Positions 9,801 to 20,317 of a stretch of 64,000 nucleotides of DNA are shown here, in pieces. Below the pieces are notes generated by a model, which was not told the DNA's origin, made no database searches, and worked only from the letters and a program-made list of their open reading frames with translations. Positions within the stretch are counted from its first letter, which is position 1, and each line of letters opens with the position of its first letter. This stretch comes from Pseudomonas hygromyciniae (lineage in GTDB: Bacteria > Pseudomonadota > Gammaproteobacteria > Pseudomonadales > Pseudomonadaceae): assembly GCF_016925675.1 (NCBI RefSeq), contig NZ_CP070506.1, positions 4,524,501 through 4,588,500 of the forward strand, written 5' to 3'. A program made the position numbers and the translations under genes.

Positions 9801-11488
9801 GCGCCGCCGGCATGGGTCAAAAACGCCAAGGGTCGGCCAACGATGACCGCTTGGCCGATGCTGCGCTTTTGCGGATCGCTCTGCAGCAGGGCCTGCACCA
9901 CTCGCACGCCTGCGGGGGTAAACCCGTGGCATTGCCGCAGGCGGTTTTCCAGGGCGCGCATCGGCAGTTGCAGCGCCATCTGCTCGACAAACAAACGCCG
10001 ACGGCGTGCCGCCTCTACCGGGTCTGACACTAACGCGGTCTTGAGTCGCGCCGGATAATGCCGGCCCACATCAACGGTTTCGATGAGCGTTTTCAGGTAG
10101 CCCGGCGTGACCCACCCGCCCGGCGCCTCTGGGCGGATCTGCACGCTGGCGTAGGATGTGGCAAAGGGATTTTCCAGCGACCACAGCGTCAAGCTCTTGG
10201 TGGTGCGCTGGGTCCAGCCCACGGTTGCGCCTTGGGTGCGTTCAAAGGTCAGTTGGCAATCATCCGGATTGACCGGCACGTGTTGCGGGTAATCCAGGCG
10301 CATCTGGCGTTGCAGCGCCTTGCGCGCATACACGTCGATCGGATCGAGCCCGTCGAGGAACGATGCGCCAGCGCTGCGTTTTTGCAGGTACGCCAAGCGC
10401 TCAAGCCACTGGCCATAGGTGTATCGATCAGCGCTGTCGGCCGTCTGCAACCACAGGGGCAACTGCTCTTCGTGGGGTTGCTGGACATAATCGGCATCGA
10501 ACCACACCTGGGGTGCGGTGAGCTGGCTGAACAGGTGCTTGTAGCTGTCGACGCTGCGCAGGGCCTGCCAATTGACCTGTTGCAGGTTACGCAGTTGGCG
10601 CTCCAGCAAGGCCTGGGCCTGTGCATCGAACACATCGCCCTGGGGCTCCTTGAGCACCCAACTGACGAGCTGGCCGGGCCTGTAGTTGCTCATATAGCGC
10701 GGCAGCAGGGCGCCTAACTCGTCCTGCGTCGTGAGCTTGAGCACACTCATCGCCGGCACATAGACCAGGGTCACCGGCTGCTGCGCCACCTGGCGCTGCA
10801 AGACCAACAGCGCCAGCCACTCCCCCGGCCGGCCCTGCTGAGCGGCATAGACTTGATAAATGTGCAGCTCATCCGGCAAGCCCAGCGCCTGGCGATCCGC
10901 CAGATAGCCCCAAAGCTGCTGCGGGCCGTCGCCCAAGCCCAGCAACTGCCTGCCCTCCTGCGACGTCAGCGGCGGGTTTTGCCGGGCCGTGAGTAGGCAC
11001 GCGCGCAATTGCTTGCCCACCGCGCCCCAGCGACTGAGGCCAGGATCATCCGCTACCGGCGCACTCCAGAAACCCACAAGCTGCGCACTGAAGGCATCGA
11101 ACAATCCAGGGGCCAGGGCGTCGAGCATGCGTGCGATATCGTCGACCGATACCCCAACGGGGGCCGGAATGAGGTCCTGGCTGATGGAACTGACCAGCAA
11201 TTGGTGAAGGTCTGCGCTGTAGGGCACCTGGGTGTTCATGCGACGCTGGATCAACGCATCCCCCAAGGAGGTGAGCTGCCCATAACTGTCATCCTCCTGG
11301 TTTCGCACGCCGAGCCAGGTACTCGTGGCGCGCAGGCCGGCGCCCGCGTGCCCTTCGTCAAGCCAGTCCTGGATCATCGACTCGGCCACCTGCATCAATG
11401 TCGGGCGCAGGGCAAACACACGCCCGAGATAGTCGCGGGAGGCATACGCCTGTGAAGTGTCGTGAAGTGCCGCCGTTGGATGGCTCAT
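6824..11488 (-). CDS. Very large toxin-like protein (dermonecrotic-toxin/DUF6543-like)
   Basis: One uninterrupted gene of 1554 residues, convergent with gcsR (9 bases between stops) and divergent from gcvH. The start at 11488 (MSHPTAALHDTS) is chosen because AGGAC lies about 8 bases upstream on the minus strand; an in-frame ATG at 11560 lacks this. No signal peptide is seen. A hydrophobic stretch lies at about residues 705-770, and a long charged coiled-coil-rich region at about 940-1090. Size and style match, from memory, the large Pseudomonas proteins carrying a dermonecrotic-toxin-like domain (DUF6543). No catalytic motif could be assigned by eye and no immunity-like gene adjoins it. The toxin label is therefore tentative; the gene itself is certain. 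Confidence 0.75.
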   Translation of the reverse strand: MSHPTAALHDTSQAYASRDYLGRVFALRPTLMQVAESMIQDWLDEGHAGAGLRATSTWLGVRNQEDDSYGQLTSLGDALIQRRMNTQVPYSADLHQLLVSSISQDLIPAPVGVSVDDIARMLDALAPGLFDAFSAQLVGFWSAPVADDPGLSRWGAVGKQLRACLLTARQNPPLTSQEGRQLLGLGDGPQQLWGYLADRQALGLPDELHIYQVYAAQQGRPGEWLALLVLQRQVAQQPVTLVYVPAMSVLKLTTQDELGALLPRYMSNYRPGQLVSWVLKEPQGDVFDAQAQALLERQLRNLQQVNWQALRSVDSYKHLFSQLTAPQVWFDADYVQQPHEEQLPLWLQTADSADRYTYGQWLERLAYLQKRSAGASFLDGLDPIDVYARKALQRQMRLDYPQHVPVNPDDCQLTFERTQGATVGWTQRTTKSLTLWSLENPFATSYASVQIRPEAPGGWVTPGYLKTLIETVDVGRHYPARLKTALVSDPVEAARRRRLFVEQMALQLPMRALENRLRQCHGFTPAGVRVVQALLQSDPQKRSIGQAVIVGRPLAFLTHAGGAAHKASNLFVIGPRDNSELPHILYRPDQVEAVLQQFPSRQALLDAITRTGSDLQAVVLERLDEKSRALFANGGFLSPHVQRFLQGDEYSEQPASSPALLSDETVPGVFLEAVFDENARNLWQTAERQSISTEALRWTLFKNDLWQLFNALLPMLRGPVAVAGWLSLVFGSFRTVLALPATASEEDSATALVELMGSLAGLLLSPVVSLDERLRLSETRAVTHGSIAQFESPPITHTQQALSTFAWQRSLADITGMDFSWANSRLRLDPAQQAQLETFRWSPGRGERWPGTPTITSPDTPVRGQVAVQRAQGTVRHADYLLLDSKVYGVKKVAGRWRIVDLRAPQRQGPWLRKDAHGVWKPDLGLQLLGGQPKTTAASRRASIQQRNQMLKSHYEAMTQRLTEVETRVAAAQESYLKTHIRQPERFTEQERHDRRARYLVELEKQSQAQLAKLDALIARNANQAVERFEQEKILQLVDLVENLRLQMAVLITSRAAEAFTGERRSQLQAQLSNEDVAVAQAAHQTFFQATQKIIGYNDKLIELSILERNNHARLAQMPGYATRADAMSPSVLGTPLDWKSVQLKALSGVLLRRPPLPEEYDDFMQIRSLVDEAIQSVQSQKTLRAPGPLSVQQRIDGYDALLLDYDNTQARLREYGDTATDLLYEGSIESVNRLLNALEHEVRDSLATLLRERERTPARKPGPALDAGKRLIRDRKNRYLVGQARGTTSAQDAGIVDVINPVDQSVVASFRQTPGSETFETLTEASTPPVRAVRPLEKLLGDARKLLDRQAIVLDQARNEARNANQPASVEARLARHSEKMKAVAEKIRKAPGQDSTRATQKPLLDELAQGSRNLLEQGRLIRIEMVKRLAPDEEGIAYLQSQNEVQILPIEGRIALKRANDFLQEYMVKDKDGRVLAYAHFHYRTPATPNAEYSAGHLKRPEQRFMSFRSLADKTDSDVIAIYYSRISGAMAQRLFFSAKGAVVQRGRRTFW

Positions 11489-11577
11489 GTCGCGCGTCCT
11501 GCTGATTCGGAGCGGGGAAAGTAAGCTGGCCATGGGCGTGCGAGGCGCTACATAAATCAATGCACCGCGAAACTCTA

Positions 11578-11695
11578 TGTACTGAAAACGCTACAGCGGA
11601 ACGTTTTCAATACACCGTCGATCGTCCTTCGCCATGCAAGGCTTTGATCCGCATAGGCTTTTTTTCTGCCATCGAAGCGTAGCGATTTCGCTACA
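11578..11695. promoter_or_regulatory. Three candidate GcsR binding sites
   Basis: Three 18-base dyads of the form 7-N4-7: TGTACTGAAAACGCTACA at 11578-11595, CGGAACGTTTTCAATACA at 11597-11614 and CGTAGCGATTTCGCTACA at 11678-11695. Read on the other strand they resemble the published GcsR site TGTAACG-N4-CGTTCCG (recalled from the P. aeruginosa work, where three sites were also described). They lie about 70 to 190 bases upstream of the sigma-54 promoter, a usual enhancer distance. The first site is also 90 bases from the start of the divergent giant gene. Confidence 0.7.
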
Positions 11696-11759
11696 GTCGT
11701 TAGCAGCGAGCACTCATCAATATTTTTTAAATCTTTGATTTATAACGATAAAAATATAT

Positions 11760-11775
11760 TGGCCGCATTTTTGCT
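11760..11775 (+). promoter_or_regulatory. Sigma-54 promoter of gcvHP-sdaA-gcvT
   Basis: TGGCCGCATTTTTGCT fits the -24/-12 consensus TGGCACG-N4-TTGCW, with the invariant GG and GC at the correct spacing. It lies 58 bases before the gcvH start. Together with the upstream dyads and the GAFTGA-containing activator it explains control of the operon. Confidence 0.8.
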
Positions 11776-11832
11776 AAGGACTTACCCATTCCAATCCCGT
11801 CCACCAGACGATTCTGGCCCTGAGGAGTTTCC

Positions 11833-12216
11833 ATGAGCGAATTGCGTTTTACTGAAGATCACGAATGGCTGCGTGCCGAAGCCGACGGCAGCGTCACCGT
11901 GGGTATTACCGCGTTCGCGCAAAACGCCCTGGGTGATGTGGTGTTCGTCCAATTGCCTGAGCTGCAGGCCTACGACCAGGGTGCAGAAGCTTCCACCGTG
12001 GAGTCGGTCAAGGCGGCCAGCGGCGTGTACATGCCCCTGACCGGTGAAGTCCTGGAAGTGAACGAAAAGCTCAGCGACAGCCCGGAACTGGTCAACGAAG
12101 ACCCGATGGGCGAAGGCTGGTTCTTCCGCTTCAAACCAGCTGATGCCGCTGCGGTAGCTAAGCTGTTGGATCAGGATGCGTACGACCGCCTGATTAAAGC
12201 CAACGCTGAAGCTTGA
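11833..12216 (+). CDS. gcvH: Glycine cleavage system H protein
   Basis: The lipoyl-carrying shuttle protein of the glycine cleavage system; it moves the aminomethyl group from GcvP to GcvT. 127 residues, normal length. The lipoylated lysine is residue 60 in the motif ESVKAAS. The N-terminus [13 protein letters not shown] is typical. A GAGGAG ribosome binding site precedes the ATG at 11833. First gene of the operon downstream of the sigma-54 promoter, 10 bases before gcvP. It corresponds to the inducible gcvH2 copy of Pseudomonas; a second gcv set elsewhere in the genome is expected but not seen here. Confidence 0.97.
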   Translation: MSELRFTEDHEWLRAEADGSVTVGITAFAQNALGDVVFVQLPELQAYDQGAEASTVESVKAASGVYMPLTGEVLEVNEKLSDSPELVNEDPMGEGWFFRFKPADAAAVAKLLDQDAYDRLIKANAEA

Positions 12217-12226
12217 GGAGCGCGCC

Positions 12227-15076
12227 ATGAGTATCAACCTGAGCACCGCCAACGAATTTATCGCCCGCCATATCGGCCCACGCCAGGACGACGAGCAGCA
12301 GATGCTCGCGACCCTGGGCTTTGATTCCCTCGAAGCCCTGAGCGCCAGCGTGATCCCGGAAAGCATCAAGGGCACCGCCGTGCTGGGCCTGAGCGATGGC
12401 CTGAGCGAAGCCGATGCCCTGGCGTCGATCAAGGCCATCGCGGCCAAGAACCAACTGTTCAAGACTTACATCGGCCAGGGTTACTACAACTGCCACACGC
12501 CGTCGCCGATCCTGCGCAACCTGCTGGAAAACCCGGCCTGGTACACCGCCTACACGCCGTACCAGCCAGAGATTTCCCAGGGCCGCCTGGAAGCGCTGCT
12601 GAACTTCCAGACCCTGATCAGCGACCTTACCGGCCTGCCGATCGCCAACGCATCCCTGCTCGACGAAGCCACCGCCGCCGCCGAAGCCATGACCTTCTGC
12701 AAGCGCCTGAGCAAGAACAAAGGCAGCAACGCGTTCTTCGCCTCGGTGCACAGCCACCCGCAGACCCTCGACGTGCTGCGCACCCGTGCCGAGCCGCTGG
12801 GCATTGATGTGGTAGTGGGCGATGAGCGCGAGCTGACCGACGTCAGCCCGTTCTTCGGCGCCCTGCTGCAATACCCGGCCAGCAACGGTGATGTGTTCGA
12901 CTACCGCGAACTGACCGAACGCTTGCACGCCGCCAACGCCCTGGTGGCGGTGGCCGCCGACCTGCTGGCCCTGACCCTGCTGACCCCACCGGGCGAGTTC
13001 GGTGCCGACGTGGCCATCGGCAGTGCCCAACGCTTCGGCGTGCCCCTGGGCTTTGGTGGCCCGCACGCGGCGTACTTCTCCACCAAGGACGCGTTCAAGC
13101 GCGATATGCCGGGCCGTCTGGTTGGCGTGTCCGTAGACCGCTTCGGCAAGCCGGCCCTGCGCCTGGCCATGCAGACCCGCGAGCAACATATCCGCCGCGA
13201 GAAAGCCACCAGCAACATCTGCACCGCCCAAGTGCTGCTGGCCAACATCGCCAGCATGTACGCGGTGTACCACGGCCCCAAAGGCCTGGTGCAGATCGCC
13301 ACGCGCATCCATCACCTGGCCGCGATCCTGGCCAATGGCTTGACCGCGCTGGGCCTCACGGTTGAACAAGAGACGTTCTTCGACACCCTGACCCTGGCCA
13401 CCGGTGCCAACACCGCTGCCCTGCACGACAAGGCCCGCGCCCAGCGCATCAACCTGCGCGTCGTGGACGCGGCACGCCTGGGCCTGTCGGTGGACGAAAC
13501 CACCACCCAAGCCGATATCGAAACCCTGTGGAGCGTGTTCGCAGGCGGTAAAGCCCTGCCAGACTTCGCCGCCCTGGCCGCCAGCGTCGACAGCACCCTG
13601 CCCGCCGCACTGCTGCGCCAGTCGCCGATCCTCAGCCACCCGGTGTTCAACCGTTATCACTCCGAAACCGAGCTGATGCGCTACCTGCGCAAGCTGGCAG
13701 ACAAGGACCTGGCACTGGATCGCACCATGATCCCGCTGGGCTCGTGCACCATGAAGCTCAACGCCGCCAGTGAAATGATCCCAGTAACCTGGGCCGAGTT
13801 CGGTGCCCTGCACCCATTCGCCCCGGCCGCGCAAAGCGCCGGCTACCTGCAACTGACCAGCGAACTGGAAGCCATGCTCTGCGCGGCCACCGGTTACGAC
13901 GCGATCTCCCTGCAACCGAACGCCGGTTCCCAGGGTGAGTACGCAGGCCTGTTGGCGATCCGTGCCTATCACCAGAGCCGTGGCGAAGAGCGCCGCGATA
14001 TCTGCCTGATTCCTTCGTCGGCCCACGGCACCAACCCAGCCACGGCCAACATGGCCGGTATGCGCGTGGTAGTGACCGCGTGCGATGCCCGTGGCAACGT
14101 GGATATCGAAGACCTGCGCGCCAAGGCCATCGAGCATCGCGAACACCTCGCGGCACTGATGATCACCTACCCCTCGACCCACGGTGTGTTCGAGGAAGGC
14201 ATCCGCGAAATCTGCGGGATCATCCACGACAACGGCGGCCAGGTGTATATCGACGGCGCCAACATGAACGCCATGGTCGGCCTGTGCGCCCCGGGCAAGT
14301 TCGGCGGCGACGTATCGCACCTGAACCTGCACAAGACCTTCTGCATCCCCCACGGCGGTGGCGGCCCGGGCGTAGGCCCGATTGGCGTCAAGTCGCACCT
14401 CACGCCCTTCCTGCCAGGCCACGCGGCCATGGAGCGCAAGGAAGGCGCGGTGTGCGCAGCACCGTTTGGCAGCGCGAGCATTTTGCCGATCACCTGGATG
14501 TACATCAGCATGATGGGCGGCGCGGGCCTCAAGCGCGCTTCGCAGCTGGCGATCCTCAATGCCAACTACATTTCCCGTCGCCTGGAAGAGCACTACCCGG
14601 TGCTGTACACCGGTAGCAACGGCCTGGTGGCCCACGAATGCATCCTCGACCTGCGCCCGCTCAAGGACAGCAGCGGCATCAGCGTGGATGACGTGGCCAA
14701 GCGCCTGATCGACTTTGGCTTCCATGCGCCTACCATGTCGTTCCCGGTTGCCGGCACCTTGATGATCGAGCCGACCGAAAGTGAATCCAAGGAAGAACTG
14801 GACCGCTTCTGCGACGCCATGATCGCGATCCGCGAAGAAATCCGCGCGGTGGAAAACGGCACGCTGGACAAGGATGACAACCCGCTGAAGAACGCGCCGC
14901 ACACCGCAGCAGAAATCGTCGGTGAATGGAGCCATCCGTACAGCCGCGAACAAGCGGTGTACCCGGTGGCGTCGTTGATTGAAGGCAAGTACTGGCCGCC
15001 GGTTGGCCGGGTCGATAACGTGTTTGGTGATCGCAACCTTGTATGCGCGTGCCCGTCGATCGAGAGCTACGCCTGA
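12227..15076 (+). CDS. gcvP: Glycine dehydrogenase (decarboxylating), P protein
   Basis: Pyridoxal-phosphate enzyme that decarboxylates glycine and passes the aminomethyl group to lipoyl-GcvH. A single chain of 949 residues containing both halves found as separate subunits in Gram-positive bacteria. The cofactor lysine is residue 703 in [16 protein letters not shown]. The GAGG ribosome binding site overlaps the end of gcvH. The reading frame is intact. The dense GC third positions produce long antisense open frames, which are not genes. After the stop a REP pair separates it from sdaA. Confidence 0.97.
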   Translation: MSINLSTANEFIARHIGPRQDDEQQMLATLGFDSLEALSASVIPESIKGTAVLGLSDGLSEADALASIKAIAAKNQLFKTYIGQGYYNCHTPSPILRNLLENPAWYTAYTPYQPEISQGRLEALLNFQTLISDLTGLPIANASLLDEATAAAEAMTFCKRLSKNKGSNAFFASVHSHPQTLDVLRTRAEPLGIDVVVGDERELTDVSPFFGALLQYPASNGDVFDYRELTERLHAANALVAVAADLLALTLLTPPGEFGADVAIGSAQRFGVPLGFGGPHAAYFSTKDAFKRDMPGRLVGVSVDRFGKPALRLAMQTREQHIRREKATSNICTAQVLLANIASMYAVYHGPKGLVQIATRIHHLAAILANGLTALGLTVEQETFFDTLTLATGANTAALHDKARAQRINLRVVDAARLGLSVDETTTQADIETLWSVFAGGKALPDFAALAASVDSTLPAALLRQSPILSHPVFNRYHSETELMRYLRKLADKDLALDRTMIPLGSCTMKLNAASEMIPVTWAEFGALHPFAPAAQSAGYLQLTSELEAMLCAATGYDAISLQPNAGSQGEYAGLLAIRAYHQSRGEERRDICLIPSSAHGTNPATANMAGMRVVVTACDARGNVDIEDLRAKAIEHREHLAALMITYPSTHGVFEEGIREICGIIHDNGGQVYIDGANMNAMVGLCAPGKFGGDVSHLNLHKTFCIPHGGGGPGVGPIGVKSHLTPFLPGHAAMERKEGAVCAAPFGSASILPITWMYISMMGGAGLKRASQLAILNANYISRRLEEHYPVLYTGSNGLVAHECILDLRPLKDSSGISVDDVAKRLIDFGFHAPTMSFPVAGTLMIEPTESESKEELDRFCDAMIAIREEIRAVENGTLDKDDNPLKNAPHTAAEIVGEWSHPYSREQAVYPVASLIEGKYWPPVGRVDNVFGDRNLVCACPSIESYA

Positions 15077-15102
15077 TCTGACTGAGTGAATACGGTCAAA
15101 AA

Positions 15103-15192
15103 TGTGGGAGCGGGCTTGCTCGCGAATGCGGTGGTTCAGTCACCAGATGCATCAACTGACACTCCACATTCGCGAGCAAGGCCGCTCCCACA
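15103..15192. repeat. REP pair (REPIN-like), gcvP-sdaA gap
   Basis: Inverted copies of the TGTGGGAGCGGGCTTGCTCG class, separated by about 30 bases. It lies inside the operon, at the place where P. aeruginosa carries glyA2. It leaves about 48 bases before the sdaA start. Confidence 0.85.
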
Positions 15193-15240
15193 ATTGGACC
15201 GATTGTACCCGCCACATAATAAGAAACCGGAGAACCACTC

Positions 15241-16617
<1,377 letters not shown>

Positions 16618-16656
16618 TGCTTATAACCGCGCCAGCACGTTTTTCAGGAGCTGAAT

Positions 16657-17781
16657 ATGTCCACCGAAACCCTGTTGAAAACCCCGCTGCACGCCCTGCA
16701 TCTCGAACTGGGCGCACGCATGGTGCCGTTCGCCGGCTATGACATGCCGGTGCAATACCCGCTGGGTGTGATGAAAGAGCACCTGCACACCCGTGAACAG
16801 GCCGGGTTGTTTGATGTGTCGCACATGGGCCAGATCCGCCTGACCGGCGCCAACGCCGCCAAGGCCCTGGAGACCCTGGTGCCCGTGGATATCATCGACC
16901 TGCCAGTGGGCATGCAGCGCTACGCCATGTTCACCAACGACCAGGGTGGCATCCTCGATGACCTGATGGTCGCCAACCTGGGTAACGATGAATTGTTCCT
17001 GGTGGTCAACGCCGCTTGCAAGGATCAAGACCTGGCCCACCTGCGCCAGCATATCGGCGAGCACTGCCAGATCGAGCCGCTGTTTGAAGAGCGCGCCCTG
17101 CTGGCCCTGCAAGGCCCGGCGGCAGCCAAGGTACTGGCGCGCCTGGCCCCGGAAGTAACCAAAATGACCTTTATGCAGTTCGCGCCCCTGCGCCTGCTGG
17201 GGGTGGAATGCTATGTCAGCCGTTCCGGCTATACCGGCGAAGACGGTTTTGAAATCTCCGTACCCGCGGCCAACGCCGAGAGCCTGGCCCGCAGCCTGCT
17301 GGCCGAAGCGGAAGTTGCAGCCATTGGCTTGGGCGCTCGCGATTCCCTGCGCCTGGAAGCCGGTCTGTGCCTCTATGGCCACGATATGAACAGCGAGACC
17401 ACGCCGATTGAGGCCAGCCTGCTGTGGGCCATTTCCAAGGTGCGTCGCGCCGACGGCGCGCGTGCCGGTGGTTTCCCGGGGGCAGACCGGATCTTCACCC
17501 AGCAGCAGACCGGCATCAGCCGCAAGCGCGTCGGCCTGTTGCCGCAAGAGCGCACGCCGGTGCGTGAAGGGGCAGAGATTGTCGACGAACACGGCACCGT
17601 GATCGGCACCGTGTGCAGCGGCGGCTTTGGCCCAAGCCTGGGCGGCCCGCTCGCTATGGGCTACCTCGACACGGCCTTTACCGCGCTGGATAGCGAAGTC
17701 TCTGCGTTGGTGCGTGGGAAAAAGGTGCCACTGCGTGTAAGTAAAATGCCATTCGTGCCACAGCGTTACTATCGTGGCTGA
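16657..17781 (+). CDS. gcvT: Aminomethyltransferase, T protein of glycine cleavage
   Basis: Releases ammonia from aminomethyl-lipoyl-GcvH and makes 5,10-methylenetetrahydrofolate. 374 residues, normal length. Typical segments are the N-terminal LHLELGARMVPFAGYDMPVQY, shown here only in part as GARMVPFAGYDMPVQY, the RYAMFTNDQGGILDD stretch, and the folate-binding ARDSLRLEAGLCLYGHDM region. A CAGGAG site precedes the ATG at 16657. Last gene of the operon. Confidence 0.96.
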   Translation: MSTETLLKTPLHALHLELGARMVPFAGYDMPVQYPLGVMKEHLHTREQAGLFDVSHMGQIRLTGANAAKALETLVPVDIIDLPVGMQRYAMFTNDQGGILDDLMVANLGNDELFLVVNAACKDQDLAHLRQHIGEHCQIEPLFEERALLALQGPAAAKVLARLAPEVTKMTFMQFAPLRLLGVECYVSRSGYTGEDGFEISVPAANAESLARSLLAEAEVAAIGLGARDSLRLEAGLCLYGHDMNSETTPIEASLLWAISKVRRADGARAGGFPGADRIFTQQQTGISRKRVGLLPQERTPVREGAEIVDEHGTVIGTVCSGGFGPSLGGPLAMGYLDTAFTALDSEVSALVRGKKVPLRVSKMPFVPQRYYRG

Positions 17782-17802
17782 TTGACTGTTCCTATAAGTA
17801 AC

Positions 17803-17841
17803 GCGGTTGTGTTCATTCGCACTAATCTGTAACACAACCGC
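17803..17841 (+). terminator. Palindrome after gcvT, possible operon end
   Basis: An exact 11-base inverted repeat (GCGGTTGTGTT and its complement) with a 17-base loop, starting 22 bases after the gcvT stop. No T run follows, so it is not a standard intrinsic terminator. It may be an RNA-stabilising hairpin or a protein-binding site in the long gap before the cold shock gene. The rest of that gap (17842-18173) shows no gene; an untranslated leader of the cold shock gene probably occupies its end. Confidence 0.4.
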
Positions 17842-18173
17842 CATAAAACAGTGCACTGACGATAGTCAATGTTATGTCGCTTAACCTATAACAAGTGACC
17901 CACGCTATCGAATAACACAGTGCGGCATTGTTGACCGAAGTGTCATGAAGGCGAGTAAATACGCGGCTTGCAGAGGGCTTGTTTTTCCTGTGTTAGTTGG
18001 CGTAGAGTTTGCCCACTGTGTTTGCATGGGTCGCTTGGAACCTGGACCTGGGCAGTAGCTGAAGTAGTTGTGCTACAACCCGTTCGACGTCTCTTACTTT
18101 CCTGCAACCCAGCCCAGTACTCTTTCATTTGAAAGGGGCTGTCATTAATTTTTAGCGTCAAGGAAATAAGAAA

Positions 18174-18386
18174 ATGGCTGAACGTCAGAGCGGTACCGTC
18201 AAGTGGTTTAACGACGAGAAAGGTTTTGGTTTTATCACTCCAGAAAGCGGTCCGGATCTGTTCGTGCACTTCCGCGCTATTCAGGGCAACGGCTTCAAGA
18301 GCCTGAAAGAAGGCCAGAAAGTGACCTTCATCGCTGTGCAGGGCCAAAAAGGCATGCAAGCGGACGAAGTACAAGCAGAAGCCTGA
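18174..18386 (+). CDS. Cold shock protein, CspA family
   Basis: A 70-residue single cold-shock domain. The RNA-binding motifs KGFGFI and LFVHF are both present ([27 protein letters not shown]). AAGGAAATAAG precedes the ATG. Proteins of this family bind single-stranded RNA or DNA and act as RNA chaperones. Which of the several Pseudomonas paralogues (cspA, cspD, capB) this is cannot be told by eye. The upstream gap of nearly 400 bases is consistent with a long regulatory leader, as is usual for csp genes. A strong terminator follows. Confidence 0.95.
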   Translation: MAERQSGTVKWFNDEKGFGFITPESGPDLFVHFRAIQGNGFKSLKEGQKVTFIAVQGQKGMQADEVQAEA

Positions 18387-18400
18387 TCCTTACTGCGACA

Positions 18401-18435
18401 AAAAGCCTCTGATGGTGACATCAGAGGCTTTTTTA
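18401..18435 (+). terminator. Intrinsic terminator of the cold shock gene
   Basis: Perfect stem AAGCCTCTGATG / CATCAGAGGCTT with a GTGA loop, followed by TTTT. It starts 14 bases after the stop codon. Confidence 0.88.
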
Positions 18436-18482
18436 TGTGCGTTTGTCCGTAAAATGGCTTTTTTCCTCCAGAGAGCCGAGCC

Positions 18483-18971
18483 ATGTCGAAACACCTGCTA
18501 AGCCCCCAAGGCGAATTCCCCGCCGTTGGCCTGGGCCGTCGTCTGGCAGCGATGTTCTATGACTTCCTGTTGTGTACTGCCCTGCTGATCGTCACTGCCT
18601 TCCTCTATAAGCTGGTGTGGATTGCCTTTGTGGGTGAAGCGAAGATGCGCACGCTCTCGGAATCCGGCGCGCTGGACGGTGATCCGCTGCTGTCGACGAT
18701 TCTGTTTTTTGTGCTGTTTGGTTTCTTTGCCAAGTTCTGGACCCATTCCGGGCAGACGCTGGGTATGCAAGTGTGGGGCGTGCGCGTGCAGAACGCGGAT
18801 GGCTCACGCATCAGCCTGTGGCAGGCGCTGCTGCGCTTTGTAGTGTCAATTGCATCGTGGTTATGTGCAGGGCTGGGATTTATCTGGTCGCTGGTGGACA
18901 AGAAACAGCGGGCCTGGCATGACATCTACTCCGACACGCAGCTGGTGCGGATCCCGAAGAAAAAGAAATAG
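18483..18971 (+). CDS. RDD-family membrane protein
   Basis: 162 residues with three to four hydrophobic segments (about 20-42, 75-92, 118-140). The RDD pattern is visible as GLGRRLAAMFYDFLL near the N-terminus and TLGMQVWGVRVQNADG after the second segment; the C-terminal part has DKKQRAWHDIYSDTQLVR. An inner-membrane protein of unknown substrate. A GAGAGCC ribosome binding region lies just ahead of the ATG at 18483. It stands alone between the csp terminator and a REP pair. A second RDD protein is present near 62123. Confidence 0.9.
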   Translation: MSKHLLSPQGEFPAVGLGRRLAAMFYDFLLCTALLIVTAFLYKLVWIAFVGEAKMRTLSESGALDGDPLLSTILFFVLFGFFAKFWTHSGQTLGMQVWGVRVQNADGSRISLWQALLRFVVSIASWLCAGLGFIWSLVDKKQRAWHDIYSDTQLVRIPKKKK

Positions 18972-18993
18972 CGCCCAAACGAAGCAAATCAAA

Positions 18994-19081
18994 TGTGGGA
19001 GCTGGCTTGCCTGCGATGGCGATATAGCAGTCAATTTTGCAGTGACTGATAAATCGCTATCGCTGGCAAGCCAGTTCCCAC
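18994..19081. repeat. REP pair (REPIN-like), RDD gene-nadA gap
   Basis: Inverted copies of the TGTGGGAGCTGGCTTGCCTG class with an imperfect right arm. It lies between the convergent RDD gene and nadA. Confidence 0.83.
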
Positions 19082-19104
19082 CGTTTGATCGTGGCAGCCT
19101 CGAA

Positions 19105-20163
19105 TCAGGCGTTGCCGGCCAGCTTGAGGCGGGCCGCCTGGGTAAAGTCCAGCATGCGCTTGAGCGGGCGCACGGCATGGGGAATCAACGAGGGCTCGAC
19201 GAAAATTTCGTTGCTGCCTTCGCGCAGGCATTGCAACGTGCGCTCCAGGGTATTCATCGCCATCCACGGGCAATGCGCACAACTGCGGCATGCCGCGCCG
19301 TTACCGGCGGTTGGCGCCTCGACAAACACCTTGTCCGGGCACAGCTGCTGCATCTTGTAGAAAATGCCGCGGTCAGTGGCGACGATAAACGTCTTGTTCG
19401 GCAACCGTTGCGCCGCCGCAATCAACTGGCTGGTGGAACCCACGGCATCCGCCAACTCGATCACTGACGTAGGTGACTCTGGGTGCACCAGGATAGCTGC
19501 ATCCGGGTACAGCGCCTTCATGTCTTCCAACTGCTTGGACTTGAACTCTTCGTGGACGATGCAGGCACCGTCCCACAGCAGCATGTCGGCACCGGTCTGG
19601 CGCTGGATATAGGTGCCCAGGTGCTTGTCCGGCCCCCAGATGATGGTCTCGCCGTTATCCATCAGGCTTTCGACGATTTCCAGGGCACAACTGGACGTTA
19701 CCACCCAATCCGCCCGGGCCTTGACCGCCGCCGAGGTGTTGGCATACACCACCACGGTACGCTCCGGATGCTGGTCACAGAACGCTGAGAACTCCTCCAC
19801 CGGGCAGCCCAGGTCCAGGGAGCAGGTGGCTTCCAGGGTTGGCATCAGGATGCGCTTTTCGGGGGTGAGGATTTTTGCCGTCTCGCCCATGAAGCGCACG
19901 CCGGCGACCAGTACGGTCTTGGCCGGATGGGCAGCGCCGAAGCGGGCCATTTCCAGGGAGTCGGAAACACAACCGCCGGTTTCTTCGGCCAGGGCCTGAA
20001 TCACCGGGTCGCAATAGAAGTGAGCCACCAGCACCGCGTCTTGAGCCTTGAGCTCGGCGGCAATGGCAGAACGTAAGCTTGCCTCTTGCTCGGCACTGAG
20101 CACCTTGGGTTGCTTGGCATCGAGGTGGGCTTGGACCAGAAGGCGTTCGGAAATTTGCGTCAT
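19105..20163 (-). CDS. nadA: Quinolinate synthase NadA
   Basis: Condenses iminoaspartate with dihydroxyacetone phosphate to quinolinate in NAD biosynthesis; carries a 4Fe-4S cluster. 352 residues from the ATG at 20163 (MTQISERLL). An upstream in-frame ATG at 20265 would add an unlikely leader. Cluster cysteines are visible in [22 protein letters not shown] and [13 protein letters not shown]. The N-terminal [12 protein letters not shown] substrate region is present. It appears to be a single-gene unit. Confidence 0.97.
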   Translation of the reverse strand: MTQISERLLVQAHLDAKQPKVLSAEQEASLRSAIAAELKAQDAVLVAHFYCDPVIQALAEETGGCVSDSLEMARFGAAHPAKTVLVAGVRFMGETAKILTPEKRILMPTLEATCSLDLGCPVEEFSAFCDQHPERTVVVYANTSAAVKARADWVVTSSCALEIVESLMDNGETIIWGPDKHLGTYIQRQTGADMLLWDGACIVHEEFKSKQLEDMKALYPDAAILVHPESPTSVIELADAVGSTSQLIAAAQRLPNKTFIVATDRGIFYKMQQLCPDKVFVEAPTAGNGAACRSCAHCPWMAMNTLERTLQCLREGSNEIFVEPSLIPHAVRPLKRMLDFTQAARLKLAGNA

Positions 20164-20317
20164 GTTCGCAAGACCTACAGGCGCAATTGCGCGAAAGTCG
20201 AGTGTACCACCGGCTCTGGAGCCCTTCGGGCGCCGCCGGACGAAGTGATTGTGTTCATCAAGCACGGGTTTAGGTGAAGCTGCGCAAGGCTACAGAATAT
20301 CGATTGGATTCAAAAGC

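Noticed and set aside
12194..14953. Open frame of 919 codons on the minus strand opposite gcvP
   Set aside because: It mirrors the codon pattern of gcvP in GC-rich DNA, matches no known family and has no ribosome binding site; gcvP is certain.
17943..18374. 143-codon frame opposite the cold shock gene and its leader
   Set aside because: No ribosome binding site, and half of it is the complement of the Csp coding region.
20164..20265. Longer NadA start
   Set aside because: The added residues lack similarity to NadA and the normal length is reached from 20163.
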